Assembly: GCF_001613265.1 (NCBI RefSeq)
Contig: NZ_BDCA01000003.1
Location: forward strand, 62,001-126,000
DNA: 64,000 nucleotides
Direction of reading: 5' to 3'
Origin: Nocardia vermiculata NBRC 100427
GTDB lineage: Bacteria > Actinomycetota > Actinomycetes > Mycobacteriales > Mycobacteriaceae
This document shows positions 1-8,411 of this stretch, one piece after another; the stretch's first letter is position 1; each line of letters begins with the position of its first letter. The notes beneath the pieces were generated by a model, which saw only the letters and a program-made list of their open reading frames with translations, searched no databases and had not been told where the DNA came from. A program made the position numbers and the translations under genes.

Positions 1-389
1 CCGCCGAACATGAGCGCCTGCTCGCCTGGGAGAAGGAGATGCTGGCCGCGATCGAGGTCCCGTATCGGGTGATCGATGTGGCCGGTGGCGACCTGGGCAG
101 CTCGGCCGCCCGTAAATTCGACTGTGAGGCCTGGGTTCCCACCCAGCAGACCTACCGTGAGCTCACCTCCACCTCGAACTGCACCACCTTCCAGGCCCGC
201 CGGCTGTCGGTGCGCTACCGCGACGAGAACGGAAAACCGCAGATCGCCGCGACCCTCAACGGAACCCTCGCGACCACCCGCTGGATCGTCGCGCTGCTGG
301 AGAACCATCAGCAGGCCGACGGTTCGGTGCGGGTGCCCGCCGCCCTGGTGCCGTTCGTCGGCCGCGAGGTGCTCGAGTTACCGAGGTGA
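1..389 (+). CDS. serS: Seryl-tRNA synthetase, C-terminal part (5' truncated by window edge)
   Basis: The reading frame is open from base 3 and ends with TGA at 387-389, so only about the last 128 residues are present. The visible part is the end of a class II synthetase core: a segment reading [12 protein letters not shown], then [11 protein letters not shown], and the motif 3 helix [16 protein letters not shown] with its ATP-binding arginine. The enzyme charges tRNA-Ser with serine in the cytoplasm. The methionine at 39 is internal, since matching sequence ([11 protein letters not shown]) precedes it in frame. M. tuberculosis also has serS near its cell-wall cluster (Rv3834c), which agrees with the synteny in the rest of the window. 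Confidence 0.93.
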   Translation, partial: AEHERLLAWEKEMLAAIEVPYRVIDVAGGDLGSSAARKFDCEAWVPTQQTYRELTSTSNCTTFQARRLSVRYRDENGKPQIAATLNGTLATTRWIVALLENHQQADGSVRVPAALVPFVGREVLELPR

Positions 390-428
390 GCCTGGTGAAT
401 ACCGCTGATACGACCACTGACCTGCATC

Positions 429-2318
429 GTGTTGTCTAGGCTGAACCCCGTGCGAGGATTCGGGTCTCGCGGCGACACCCGCACGCAGGTTCGGGCGGCA
501 TCGGCGCTGGCGACGGCAATGGTCATGGCTCGGACCACCGGGGCCTTCTACGTCATGGGTGGTGTCCTGGGCCTGCTCGTCACCGTGGTAGCTCCGGGAT
601 CGGAAGGTAACCGCGCCGTGGTGGGCACGGCCGCCGTGATCGCGCTCCTGCTCGGGGTGAGCCTGCTCATCCTCGGACCGCGACTACCGCACTGGGTGCA
701 CCACGGGTATGTGGCCCTCGCGACGGTCCTGGTCACCATTGCGGTGCACTGGTTCCCCAATACCGTCGGTGCGATCACGCTCGCCGCCTTCTACGTCTTC
801 GTGGCTGCCGACGCGGCGATCTTCTTCGCCTGGCGGCTGGCGGCGGTGCACGTCACCTTCGCGGCCGTGCTGTGCCTGCTGGTCGTGCCCTCACGCGGGC
901 TGCCCTGGTGGTCGGGCATCATCCCGGCCGGGATCACGGTGGGGATCGGGATCGTGGTGGGCATTCTGACCCGGATGGCCTCCCACGCCGATATCGATAC
1001 GCTCACCGGCCTGATGAACCGCCGCGGCTTCGACCGGGCGCTGAACGCGGCGATCGCGCACGCCGGCCGTACCGGTCAGAGCCTGGCCGTGGTGCTCGTC
1101 GATCTCGACCGGTTCCAGAAACTGAACGACCATCTCGGTCATCGAGCCGGCGATGCGTTGCTGCAGCGCACCGGCGATACCTGGTCCAAGATGCTCGCGC
1201 CCGAGCAGGTGCTGGCCCGCTGGGGCGGTGACGCCTTCGTGCTGCTTTTGCCCAATACCACCGAGCAGGCCGCGATTCTGCTCACCGAGCAACTGCGGGC
1301 AGCGATCACCACGGGATGTTCGGCGGGTGTCACCTCATGGCAGCCGGGTGAATCCGGATCGCTGCTGGTCAGCCGGGCGGACGTGGGTTTGTATCGCGCC
1401 AAACAGGGTGGCCGTAACCGCACGGTGCTGGAGTCCTCGCGGCAGCTGCCGCTGGCCGTGGAGTTGCGTGAGGCCATCGATACCGGTGCGCTCGATGTGC
1501 ACTACCAGCCCATTGTGAGCCTCGGTGCGGATGGTGCCCAGGCGGTCGGGGTGGAGGCCCTGCTGCGCTGGTCCTCGACGGCACAGCCGGATATCTCGAC
1601 CGAGGGCTTGATCCGGATCGCCGAGGAGAACGACCTCATCTCCGATCTGGACGAATTGGTGCTGCGTCGCGCCTGCGCGGACGCGGCCCGGCTGGAACAA
1701 ACCTTCTCGCAGCTCGATCTGACCCTGAACGTGAACGTCAGCGGACTGGAGCTGGCGGAGGGCGATTACGCGCAGCGCGTGACGAATATTCTCGCCGATA
1801 CCGGCTGGCCCGCCGAACAACTCGTCCTCGAGGTCACCGAGACCGAGATGGCCGCCGAATCCGAGACCGCCATCGCCAATCTGCATACCCTGCGCGATCG
1901 TGGCGTGCGGATCGCGATCGACGATTTCGGCACCGGCTACTCGTCGCTGAGCCGGCTGGCCACCATTCCCAGCGATATTCTCAAGGTCGATCAGTCCTTC
2001 GTCGCCGCGATCCGCTCCGACTCACCGGCCCCGCCGCTGCTCGGCGTGATCGCGGCATTGAGTAAATCGCTGGATCTGCAGGTCATCGCCGAGGGCGTGG
2101 AAACCGAGCATCAGGCGGCGGTACTCACCGAACTGGGTTTCGCGCTCGCGCAGGGCTACCACTACAGCGATTCACATCCGGTATCCGAGCTGATCAGCGG
2201 TCTGAACGACCGGCCCGGCCTGGTCGGCGCCGCCGCGGAACGAGAATTCGCGGCCAAGGGCTGGGTTCCGGTGGACGACAACGGTTTCGATCCCGACGGC
2301 CTGGGCAGCCGGATCTGA
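429..2318 (+). CDS. Membrane GGDEF-EAL protein (c-di-GMP turnover), with a degenerate GGDAF site
   Basis: The protein has 629 residues from a GTG start; a second in-frame GTG lies at 450. Residues about 20-180 hold several hydrophobic membrane segments. A GGDEF domain follows (DIDTLTGLMNRRGFD, metal site LVDLDRF), and then a complete EAL domain with EALLRW (E376), LNVNVSG, LEVTETE, DDFGTGYSS, LKVDQSF and AEGVETE. The cyclase signature reads RWGGDAF (residues 266-270), so the catalytic glutamate of GGDEF is alanine. The EAL half keeps the family's metal and catalytic residues. The likely role is cyclic-di-GMP hydrolysis, with the GGDEF half perhaps a GTP sensor; that role is inference. It lies 39 bp after serS and could share its transcript. 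Confidence 0.9.
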   Translation: MLSRLNPVRGFGSRGDTRTQVRAASALATAMVMARTTGAFYVMGGVLGLLVTVVAPGSEGNRAVVGTAAVIALLLGVSLLILGPRLPHWVHHGYVALATVLVTIAVHWFPNTVGAITLAAFYVFVAADAAIFFAWRLAAVHVTFAAVLCLLVVPSRGLPWWSGIIPAGITVGIGIVVGILTRMASHADIDTLTGLMNRRGFDRALNAAIAHAGRTGQSLAVVLVDLDRFQKLNDHLGHRAGDALLQRTGDTWSKMLAPEQVLARWGGDAFVLLLPNTTEQAAILLTEQLRAAITTGCSAGVTSWQPGESGSLLVSRADVGLYRAKQGGRNRTVLESSRQLPLAVELREAIDTGALDVHYQPIVSLGADGAQAVGVEALLRWSSTAQPDISTEGLIRIAEENDLISDLDELVLRRACADAARLEQTFSQLDLTLNVNVSGLELAEGDYAQRVTNILADTGWPAEQLVLEVTETEMAAESETAIANLHTLRDRGVRIAIDDFGTGYSSLSRLATIPSDILKVDQSFVAAIRSDSPAPPLLGVIAALSKSLDLQVIAEGVETEHQAAVLTELGFALAQGYHYSDSHPVSELISGLNDRPGLVGAAAEREFAAKGWVPVDDNGFDPDGLGSRI

Positions 2319-2339
2319 CCGGATGCATGCCGCACTACT

Positions 2340-3329
2340 GTGGCAGCAGTGAACGTCGAGCAGCCGGTGCGAATCCGGGAACGGTCCGAAGTGCGCCGCC
2401 GTGCCGGTGTGCTGCTCGGACTGAGCTGCGGCGTGGGGGTGTCGGTCCAGGCGCGCATCAACGGTGATCTCGGCGATCGGCTGCACGACGGCATCGCGGC
2501 CGCGCTGATCAGCTTCGGTTCCGGATTGATTCTGCTGCTGCTCGCGGTCTGCTTCAGTGCACGGATGCGGTCGGGGCTGGCGCAGATTCGCCGTGCCGTG
2601 CGGACCGGACCGTTGCACTGGTGGCAACTGCTGGGTGGCTTCTGCGGTGCGTTCTTCGTTGCCTGTCAAGGACTGACGGTCGCCACCATCGGTGTCACCG
2701 CTCTCACCATCGCGGTGGTCGCGGGTCAATTGAGCAGTGGTCTGGTCGTGGACCGGTGGGGGCTGGGCCCCGCCGGCGTCACCCCGGTCACGCCGGTCCG
2801 GCTCGGCGCGGCGGCGCTGGCCATCGGTGCGGTATGCCTGGCGGCGCTGGGGCGCTCCGGTGGTTCGGACACCGGTGGGGGTGCGGTGTATTTGCTGATC
2901 GCGCTGCCCGCGCTCGCCGGTATCGGCCTGGCCTGGCAGCAGGCGGTCAACGGCCGGGTCGCGGCGGTCGGTGGTCCGTTGCCGGCCACCACGATCAACT
3001 TCGCCACCGGAACCTTCGGCCTGGTGCTGGTTCAGCTCGTACAGCTGACCCGCATCGGATGGCCCGAGGAGTTTCCCACCGAACCGTGGCTGTATCTCGG
3101 CGGCCTGATCGGCGTGTTCTTCATCGCGGTCGCGGCGCTGGTGGTGCGGTGGATCGGAGTGCTGCTGTTCGGTCTGACCTCGGTGTCCGGACAGCTCGTC
3201 GGGTCGGTGGTCATCGATGTAGTCGTGCCCTCGGGAGCCGGGTTGTCGGCGGCGGTGTTCATCGGCTGCGGGCTGACGCTGGTCGCCGCCGCGGTCGCGG
3301 TGCTCGCCCAGGGGCGGGCGCGGGCCTGA
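2340..3329 (+). CDS. DMT-superfamily transporter, YdcZ (DUF606) type
   Basis: The 329-residue protein has about ten hydrophobic helices arranged as two similar halves. Each half carries a YdcZ-like element: VSVQARINGDLG in the first and WQQAVNGRVAAVGGPL in the second, each followed by helices rich in glycine and small residues. The segment HWWQLLGGFCGAFFV is also typical of the family. YdcZ proteins belong to the drug/metabolite transporter superfamily, but their substrates are mostly unknown, and none can be inferred here. The start is GTG at 2340, 21 bp after the GGDEF-EAL gene, with an alternative GTG at 2349. The convergent TetR gene ends 5 bp beyond the stop. Confidence 0.8.
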   Translation: MAAVNVEQPVRIRERSEVRRRAGVLLGLSCGVGVSVQARINGDLGDRLHDGIAAALISFGSGLILLLLAVCFSARMRSGLAQIRRAVRTGPLHWWQLLGGFCGAFFVACQGLTVATIGVTALTIAVVAGQLSSGLVVDRWGLGPAGVTPVTPVRLGAAALAIGAVCLAALGRSGGSDTGGGAVYLLIALPALAGIGLAWQQAVNGRVAAVGGPLPATTINFATGTFGLVLVQLVQLTRIGWPEEFPTEPWLYLGGLIGVFFIAVAALVVRWIGVLLFGLTSVSGQLVGSVVIDVVVPSGAGLSAAVFIGCGLTLVAAAVAVLAQGRARA

Positions 3330-3334
3330 GCCGA

Positions 3335-3940
3335 TCAGGGGCGGAAGGCGCGCAATGTGTGTTCGACGAGTGCGTCGGCGTATTCGGGGGTGAGCGGTCC
3401 GGTGCGCAGTAACCAGCGCTGGTAGATCGGTGCGTAGAGCAATTCGAGCAGCAGCTCGAGGTCGGCGTCCGGGGCGAGTTGCCCGGCCTGCTGTGCACTG
3501 CGGAGCCGCACCTTCTTGGCCTCGTCCACCGGGGCGCGCAGCCGCTGATCGTACTGTTGCGCCAGTTCCGGATCGCTGATGATCTCGCTGTTGAGCGCGC
3601 GGACCGGGGCGTCGAACGCGGGATCGGCGAACTCCGAGACCGTTGCGCGCAGCACGGTTTTCAGATCCGCGTCGATATCGCCGGTATTGGGCAGCGCCAT
3701 GCCCTGTTCGTCGTCGGTGCTGAGGTCGAGGAACGCATCGAAGATCACCGCCCCTTTCGAGGGCCACCAGCGGTAGATCGTCTGCTTGCCGACCCCGGCG
3801 CGGGCCGCGATGGCCTCGATGGAGACCTTGCGGTACTCGACCTCCACGACCAGCGCGCGGGCCGCCTCCAGGATCGCCTGCCGAGCGCGTTCACTGCGAC
3901 GGGAGCTGGTGGATTCGGCGGCTTTCGAGGGGACTGCCAT
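3335..3940 (-). CDS. TetR/AcrR family transcriptional regulator
   Basis: The 201-residue protein begins MAVPSKAAES at an ATG (3938-3940); in-frame sequence further upstream belongs to the promoter and the divergent gene. Residues about 15-62 form the TetR helix-turn-helix: RQAILEAARAL, then SIEAIAARAGVGKQTIYRWW. The rest is the variable ligand-binding domain, with a TetR_C-like tail (LELLLELLYAPIYQRWLLR). The SDR gene diverges from it, and two palindromes lie between the starts, so the likely role is ligand-relieved repression of the SDR gene and of itself (inference from arrangement). The ligand cannot be predicted. Confidence 0.93.
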   Translation of the reverse strand: MAVPSKAAESTSSRRSERARQAILEAARALVVEVEYRKVSIEAIAARAGVGKQTIYRWWPSKGAVIFDAFLDLSTDDEQGMALPNTGDIDADLKTVLRATVSEFADPAFDAPVRALNSEIISDPELAQQYDQRLRAPVDEAKKVRLRSAQQAGQLAPDADLELLLELLYAPIYQRWLLRTGPLTPEYADALVEHTLRAFRP

Positions 3941-3960
3941 GTGCTGAGCGTAACAGTAGG

Positions 3961-3982
3961 CAAGACGAGACGGTCCGTCTTG
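3961..3982. promoter_or_regulatory. Inverted repeat, probable TetR operator 1
   Basis: Arms CAAGACG (3961-3967) and CGTCTTG (3976-3982) are perfect complements around an 8-base centre. Inside it, AGACGG and CCGTCT also pair around a single T. The site lies 20 bp upstream of the tetR ATG and shares the GAGACGG...CGTCT core with the second palindrome. Confidence 0.75.
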
Positions 3983-4020
3983 ACAGGTTGCCGGTTCACT
4001 GTCACTCTGTTCGAGACAAC

Positions 4021-4039
4021 ACGAGACGGTTCGTCTCGT
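4021..4039. promoter_or_regulatory. Inverted repeat, probable TetR operator 2
   Basis: ACGAGACG (4021-4028) and CGTCTCGT (4032-4039) are perfect complements around GTT. The palindrome lies 21 bp upstream of the SDR start codon, overlapping the expected promoter or early leader, so a bound TetR dimer would block transcription. Confidence 0.78.
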
Positions 4040-4060
4040 TACCGAAAGGATGTGGCGCAT

Positions 4061-4882
4061 ATGACCACTGCCAAGGTGTGGTTCATCACCGGAGCTTCGC
4101 GCGGCCTGGGTCGTGCTTTCACCGAAGCCGCCCTGAAATCCGGTGACCGTGTAGTCGCGGCAGCCCGCAATACCGAGCCGCTGGCCGAACTGGTGAGCGC
4201 CTATCCGGAACAGCTGGTGCCGCTCGCGCTGGACGTCGCGGACCGCCGTGCGGTGTTCGATGTGGTCGAGCAGGCGGTCGCCGCCTTCGGCACGCTCGAC
4301 ATCGTGATCAACAATGCCGGCGGCATGTTGTACGGCATGGTGGAGGAGGCCACCGAGGAGCAGGCTCGCGCCCATCTCGACGTGAACTTCTTCGGCGCCG
4401 TGTGGGTGGTTCAGGCCGTACTGCCGCAGCTCCGCGCACAGGGCCACGGTCGTATCCTGCAGGTCACCTCGATGGGTACCGCGGGCGGAATGGCCGCGGT
4501 CGGCTTCTACGGCGCGGGCAAGGCGGCACTCGCCTCGCTCACCGAGGCATTGGCGATGGAGGTCGACCCTTTCGGGATCAAGGTCACCAACCTCGAAATG
4601 GGCGGTTACGACACCGATCTGTTCGCCACCGGTACCACTGCCACCGAGCCGGCGCCGCAGTACGAGCCGCTCCGCGCCCGGCTGGCGGAGATGTGGGGCG
4701 ACGAGGCGGGCCCCGCGCCGAGCACCGCAGCGCCGGTGATCACGCAGCTCGCCGAGGTTTCGGAACCACCACGCCGGCTGATCATCGGCAGCACCTCGTT
4801 CGATCAGGTGCTCGAGTTGTACGCGGCTCGCGCCGAGAACTACCGGGAATGGGAGGAGCTCAGCCGGATGGCGCCCGGCTGA
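4061..4882 (+). CDS. Classical short-chain dehydrogenase/reductase (SDR)
   Basis: The 273-residue protein starts at ATG 4061, with AAAGGA about 10 bp upstream; in-frame codons further upstream run through the operator palindromes and are not coding. The Rossmann cofactor motif is TGASRGLG near the N-terminus, followed by NNAGG. The catalytic set is S137, Y150 and K154 (YGAGK). The family performs NAD(P)-dependent oxidoreduction of alcohols or ketones. The substrate is unknown. The divergent TetR gene and the operator at 4021-4039 suggest induction by a small molecule. The layout resembles the common TetR-SDR pairs of actinomycetes. Confidence 0.9.
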   Translation: MTTAKVWFITGASRGLGRAFTEAALKSGDRVVAAARNTEPLAELVSAYPEQLVPLALDVADRRAVFDVVEQAVAAFGTLDIVINNAGGMLYGMVEEATEEQARAHLDVNFFGAVWVVQAVLPQLRAQGHGRILQVTSMGTAGGMAAVGFYGAGKAALASLTEALAMEVDPFGIKVTNLEMGGYDTDLFATGTTATEPAPQYEPLRARLAEMWGDEAGPAPSTAAPVITQLAEVSEPPRRLIIGSTSFDQVLELYAARAENYREWEELSRMAPG

Positions 4883-4912
4883 GCGTCGTGCACGGGTGCG
4901 TGAACGCCGTGC

Positions 4913-6469
4913 CTACAGCTTGCGCGACCGCAGTTCGTGACCCTTGGAGGTCTTGCAGCGTCCGGACTCCAGGTCCCACTGCCAGCCGTGCAGATTGCAG
5001 GTGAGGGTATTTCCTTCCACCACACCGAATTTCGAAAGATCGGCTTTCAGGTGCGGGCATCGGCGCTGGATCTCCCAGCCGTCGAGCTCGCAGGAGGCCG
5101 TATCGTCGTGTGCCTCGTTGAACCAGCCGTCCGCGTAGGCGATGCGCTCGTCGGTGAGGCATTTGAAGAAGGTGTAGAGGAATTCGTTGTAGCCGCCGAT
5201 TCGCCAGGTGGTGAAGCGGGTCGACAGGAAGATGGTGTTCACCCAGTCGGGTTCGTTGTCGCGCAGCACGGTACGTACCAGCTGCGGGGCGATCCGGAAA
5301 CCGTAGCGGTACTTGCCTTCTCCCTCGATCGGCGCGCGCACCACCCGCTTCGGGAAATCCAGCACTACCGTCTCGTCGCCCATGACGAGACCGACCGGAT
5401 AGCCGATTCCGTCGCAGATCAGATCGCTCTGCGCCATGATCGGCTCGAACAGCTCCTTCAGGCCCGGCAGCAGCGGATCGCCGTCCGCGCTTGCCCACGA
5501 AGCCTTCTCACGCTCGAGGACCGGCGCCATCCGTTGCGCCATCCGCTCGATGTAGCCGGCCTTGTCGTCGTAGATCTCGGCCGGATCGAACGGGTGGGTC
5601 AGGTCCAGTTCCTTACCGTGGACGTCCGCGACGGAACCCGAAATCATCAGCACCCCACCCTCGTTGCCGTGGATGCGCATCTGCTCCAGGAACACCATCT
5701 GATCCGGGAAGATGTTGCCGTTGTCGGTGGAGTAGCGGTTCTCACGGTCATCGTTGAGGTAGCGCAGCTCGTCGTCGAGGAAGACGGGCGGACCGGCCGA
5801 GGGCACCACCCAGGTGGCACCGACCTGCTCGATATAGCTGCGGGCGCGATCCATGCCGCGCTGTCGCTTCTGCTTACCGAAGTTCGCCTTGGTCTTGCTG
5901 GGAATGTCGTACACCATCGGGTACCAGATCGCGCCCGAGTACTGCAGCAGATGCACATCGATATGGCCGAACTGTTCGTGCAGCACATCCATATCGACCG
6001 GCCGCGCATCGTTCATGTTGAAGCAGACGGTCTCACCGTCGGAGACCACCAGGCCCGAGTCGCCGATCGGGCCGTCCGCCGGGGCGCGCAGCGCGATGAT
6101 CATGATGTCGAGCTCGTGCCCGTCGCGACCGGTAAGGGTGTGCTTCACCGAGTTCTGGGTCTCGTAGAAGGTGTGGAAACCCAGTTTCTCCAGCTCACGC
6201 TGCAGATCCGGCACCGGGTAGTCCGGCAGCAGGACGGTGGCGTCCTTGTTCACGTGGTCGAGCAGATGCTGTGCGTCGAAATGGTCCCGGTGCAGGTGGG
6301 AGACATAGAGGTAATCGCAGTTACCCAGCTCGTCCCAGTCCAGCCCGGTGTTGTCCGGGAACGGCACCCAGGACGCGAAGTAGGCCGGATTCACCCAGGG
6401 ATCACAGAGGATCGTCCCGGCCGCGGTGCGGATATGGAATCCGGCATGTCCGACGCTGGTGATCTGCAC
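4913..6469 (-). CDS. Metallo-beta-lactamase fold protein fused to a C-terminal Rieske [2Fe-2S] domain (Rv3818-like)
   Basis: The 518-residue protein starts at a GTG with AGGAGG nine bases upstream. Residues 1-230 form an UlaG-like metallo-beta-lactamase fold with HLHRDH (H58, H60, D62, H63). The middle (about 230-440) is not recognised. The C-terminus is a Rieske domain: C471-P-H473, 17 residues, then C491-x2-H494, so all four cluster ligands are present. The same two domain types occur in vertebrate CMP-N-acetylneuraminate hydroxylase, in the opposite order. From memory of the M. tuberculosis genome, the counterpart is Rv3818, whose function is unknown. A cytoplasmic redox hydrolase or hydroxylase is plausible; the substrate is unknown. 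The lipoprotein gene lies 90 bp upstream on the same strand. Confidence 0.88.
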   Translation of the reverse strand: MQITSVGHAGFHIRTAAGTILCDPWVNPAYFASWVPFPDNTGLDWDELGNCDYLYVSHLHRDHFDAQHLLDHVNKDATVLLPDYPVPDLQRELEKLGFHTFYETQNSVKHTLTGRDGHELDIMIIALRAPADGPIGDSGLVVSDGETVCFNMNDARPVDMDVLHEQFGHIDVHLLQYSGAIWYPMVYDIPSKTKANFGKQKRQRGMDRARSYIEQVGATWVVPSAGPPVFLDDELRYLNDDRENRYSTDNGNIFPDQMVFLEQMRIHGNEGGVLMISGSVADVHGKELDLTHPFDPAEIYDDKAGYIERMAQRMAPVLEREKASWASADGDPLLPGLKELFEPIMAQSDLICDGIGYPVGLVMGDETVVLDFPKRVVRAPIEGEGKYRYGFRIAPQLVRTVLRDNEPDWVNTIFLSTRFTTWRIGGYNEFLYTFFKCLTDERIAYADGWFNEAHDDTASCELDGWEIQRRCPHLKADLSKFGVVEGNTLTCNLHGWQWDLESGRCKTSKGHELRSRKL

Positions 6470-6559
6470 GAAGAAGTCCCTCCTGAACCGGGGTTGCCAG
6501 CCATCCAGGGTAGCCCTGCGGTGGCAGCGGTGCGCGCGGGTCCCCGGCGGGGTGGCCCG

Positions 6560-7447
6560 CTATCCGGCCTGTATGTCCCCGATGCAGTAGCCGTTGTCGG
6601 TCGCCTGCACGGTGTATGTCCGTTGCTGTTGGGTGCCGCCCGCCGTCACATTCGCCGAGATCGACAGATATGTGCTGTTCAAGGCGGTGGAACTGATCGA
6701 TTGATCCGCGAAGGCGGTCGGTGTGGGGAGCTGGTTCGGATTTGCCGCGGCCGGGGCCTGGGTGGCGGCGCCGGTGCCGTTCGGATCCCAGGCATCGCCG
6801 GCGGCGCAGATCAGCGGATGCGTGCTCTCCTCGTCGGCCGGGTTCACCGGGGAACCGGTCAGGCGAGCCAGGTAGCGCCGGACGACGTGGCGGGCATCGG
6901 CGGTATGTGCAGCCCCGTAGGTGCCGAAACCGGTCTCGGTGCCGGCCGGGTAGACCCGAGGGCAGGCGTAGCCGGACTCGATATCGGCCCGTTGGGCGAC
7001 GACGGTGATCGCCGTATCCGCGGCGACAGGCGATTTCCACGTCACCGCACGGCCGTTGTCGGTGCCCGGTTCGGCCAGTGCTGCGACGATGGCCGCCTTG
7101 TCGGCGTACATGGTGTCCACATTCTGCGGAGCGATGGCCCAGCACTTCGCCTCCAACTCGGCGGGTGTGAGCCGCTGCAGATCCGCGGCCCATCGGGACA
7201 GCGCTGCCGTGGTGTCCGGATCGGCTGTCGCCAACGCGACCGTGACCGCGGGCTCCGGCGGGGCTGCGGGGGTGGCCGGCGCCGCCTGCCGGGGAGTGGA
7301 CGATTGCGAGGTTTCCGGTGCGGAATCCGTGCGGTGATAGTCGGTTCCCTCGATGCCGACCGCGGAGTCGCATCCCGCGAGTATGCCCACCGCCAGTACC
7401 GCGAGCCCGCCCGTGCGCAATGCCGCGAGTTTCCCGGACTTCACCAC
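6560..7447 (-). CDS. Predicted lipoprotein of unknown function
   Basis: The 295-residue protein starts at GTG 7447, with AAAGG seven bases upstream; TTG 7453 and GTG 7444 are also in frame. A basic N-terminus and hydrophobic stretch end in the lipobox ILAGC (C26), so it should be exported, lipidated and held at the outer face of the membrane. A proline/alanine/threonine linker follows (about residues 40-65). The folded part contains four cysteines (in AKCW, YACPR, LICAAG, GYCIG) that may form two disulfides outside the cell. No known domain was recognised. Its closest neighbour on the same strand is the MBL-Rieske gene; the acyltransferase genes are divergent. Confidence 0.82.
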   Translation of the reverse strand: MVKSGKLAALRTGGLAVLAVGILAGCDSAVGIEGTDYHRTDSAPETSQSSTPRQAAPATPAAPPEPAVTVALATADPDTTAALSRWAADLQRLTPAELEAKCWAIAPQNVDTMYADKAAIVAALAEPGTDNGRAVTWKSPVAADTAITVVAQRADIESGYACPRVYPAGTETGFGTYGAAHTADARHVVRRYLARLTGSPVNPADEESTHPLICAAGDAWDPNGTGAATQAPAAANPNQLPTPTAFADQSISSTALNSTYLSISANVTAGGTQQQRTYTVQATDNGYCIGDIQAG

Positions 7448-7576
7448 GCGCAAACCTTTTCGTTGTTTCAGGCCGCCCGTAGGTGCTGCTGGACTGGGGC
7501 TTTCCACTGCGCTCAACCTCGTTTCGTGTGCGGCGGTCGGTAGCGAAATTGTGACAGCGACTACGCTAGCTGACTT

Positions 7577-8374
7577 GTGGAACCCGTATATCGGACGATC
7601 ATCGGCCTGGCTCGGACCGTCTTCTTCGTACAGGGCCTGAAATTCGACGTCACCGGCGCGGAGAACGTCCCCGCCGAAGGTGGTGCCGTCATCACGATCA
7701 ACCACACCGGCTACATGGACTTCACCTACGCCGGCCTGCCCGCGCGCACGCCGAAGCGCTACATCCGCTTCATGGCGAAGAAGGAAGTCTTCGACAATTC
7801 GATCTCCGGGCCGATCATGCGGGCACTGCGGCACATCCCGGTCGATCGGAGCGCCGGTGCGGATTCCTACCAGGCCGCGGTCGAATACCTGCGCCGCGGT
7901 GAGCTGGTCGGTGTGTATCCCGAGGCGACCATCAGCCGCAGTTTCGAGATCAAGGAATTCAAATCCGGTGCCGCGCGGATGGCCATCGAGGCCGGCGTGC
8001 CGATCGTCCCGATGACGATCTGGGGCGCGCAGCGGGTATGGACCAAGGGATTCCCGAAGCGCCTGGGACGCACCAATACCCCGATCTCCATCGCCGTCGG
8101 CAAGCCGATTCTTCCGCCTGCCGAGGAGAACGAGAAGTCGGTCGCCGAACTCACCGAAACGGTGCACACGGCCATGCAGGAGTTGCTGCTGGGGCTGCAG
8201 CAGGGATATACCCACGAACCGGGCGCATACTGGGTTCCGGCCCGGCTGGGCGGCGGCGCACCGACACTGGAGGAAGCCGACGCCATGGATGCGGCCGAGG
8301 CGGAAGCAAAAGCGAAGGCAAGAGCCGAGGCACGTGCCCGTCGTGCGGCCGAGGCGGGAAACGCCGACTCCTGA
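7577..8374 (+). CDS. PlsC-type 1-acyl-glycerol-3-phosphate acyltransferase, copy 1
   Basis: The 265-residue protein starts at GTG 7577. It carries the acyltransferase HX4D block (NHTGYMD), the substrate-binding motif YPEATIS, and the final PMTIWGAQRVW segment typical of this actinobacterial subfamily (M. tuberculosis Rv3814c-Rv3816c). Such enzymes transfer acyl groups to lysophosphatidic acid or related acceptors at the inner membrane face. The last 35 residues are an unusual Ala/Glu/Lys/Arg-rich basic helix that could bind membrane phospholipid. It lies directly upstream of a close paralogue (start 8412), so the two are probably co-transcribed. The exact acceptor is unknown. Confidence 0.9.
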   Translation: MEPVYRTIIGLARTVFFVQGLKFDVTGAENVPAEGGAVITINHTGYMDFTYAGLPARTPKRYIRFMAKKEVFDNSISGPIMRALRHIPVDRSAGADSYQAAVEYLRRGELVGVYPEATISRSFEIKEFKSGAARMAIEAGVPIVPMTIWGAQRVWTKGFPKRLGRTNTPISIAVGKPILPPAEENEKSVAELTETVHTAMQELLLGLQQGYTHEPGAYWVPARLGGGAPTLEEADAMDAAEAEAKAKARAEARARRAAEAGNADS

Positions 8375-8411
8375 CCGGAGCGGGATCGGCCGGTTGCGAG
8401 GAGTGTCACCG

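Noticed and set aside
2172-3767. A 531-residue minus-strand frame across the transporter and TetR genes
   Set aside because: Composition is dominated by Arg, His and Gly, as for antisense frames, and it conflicts with two recognised genes.
4937-7543. An 868-residue plus-strand frame across the MBL-Rieske and lipoprotein genes
   Set aside because: It spans two genes on the other strand, each with its own ribosome binding site and motifs, and has no motifs of its own.
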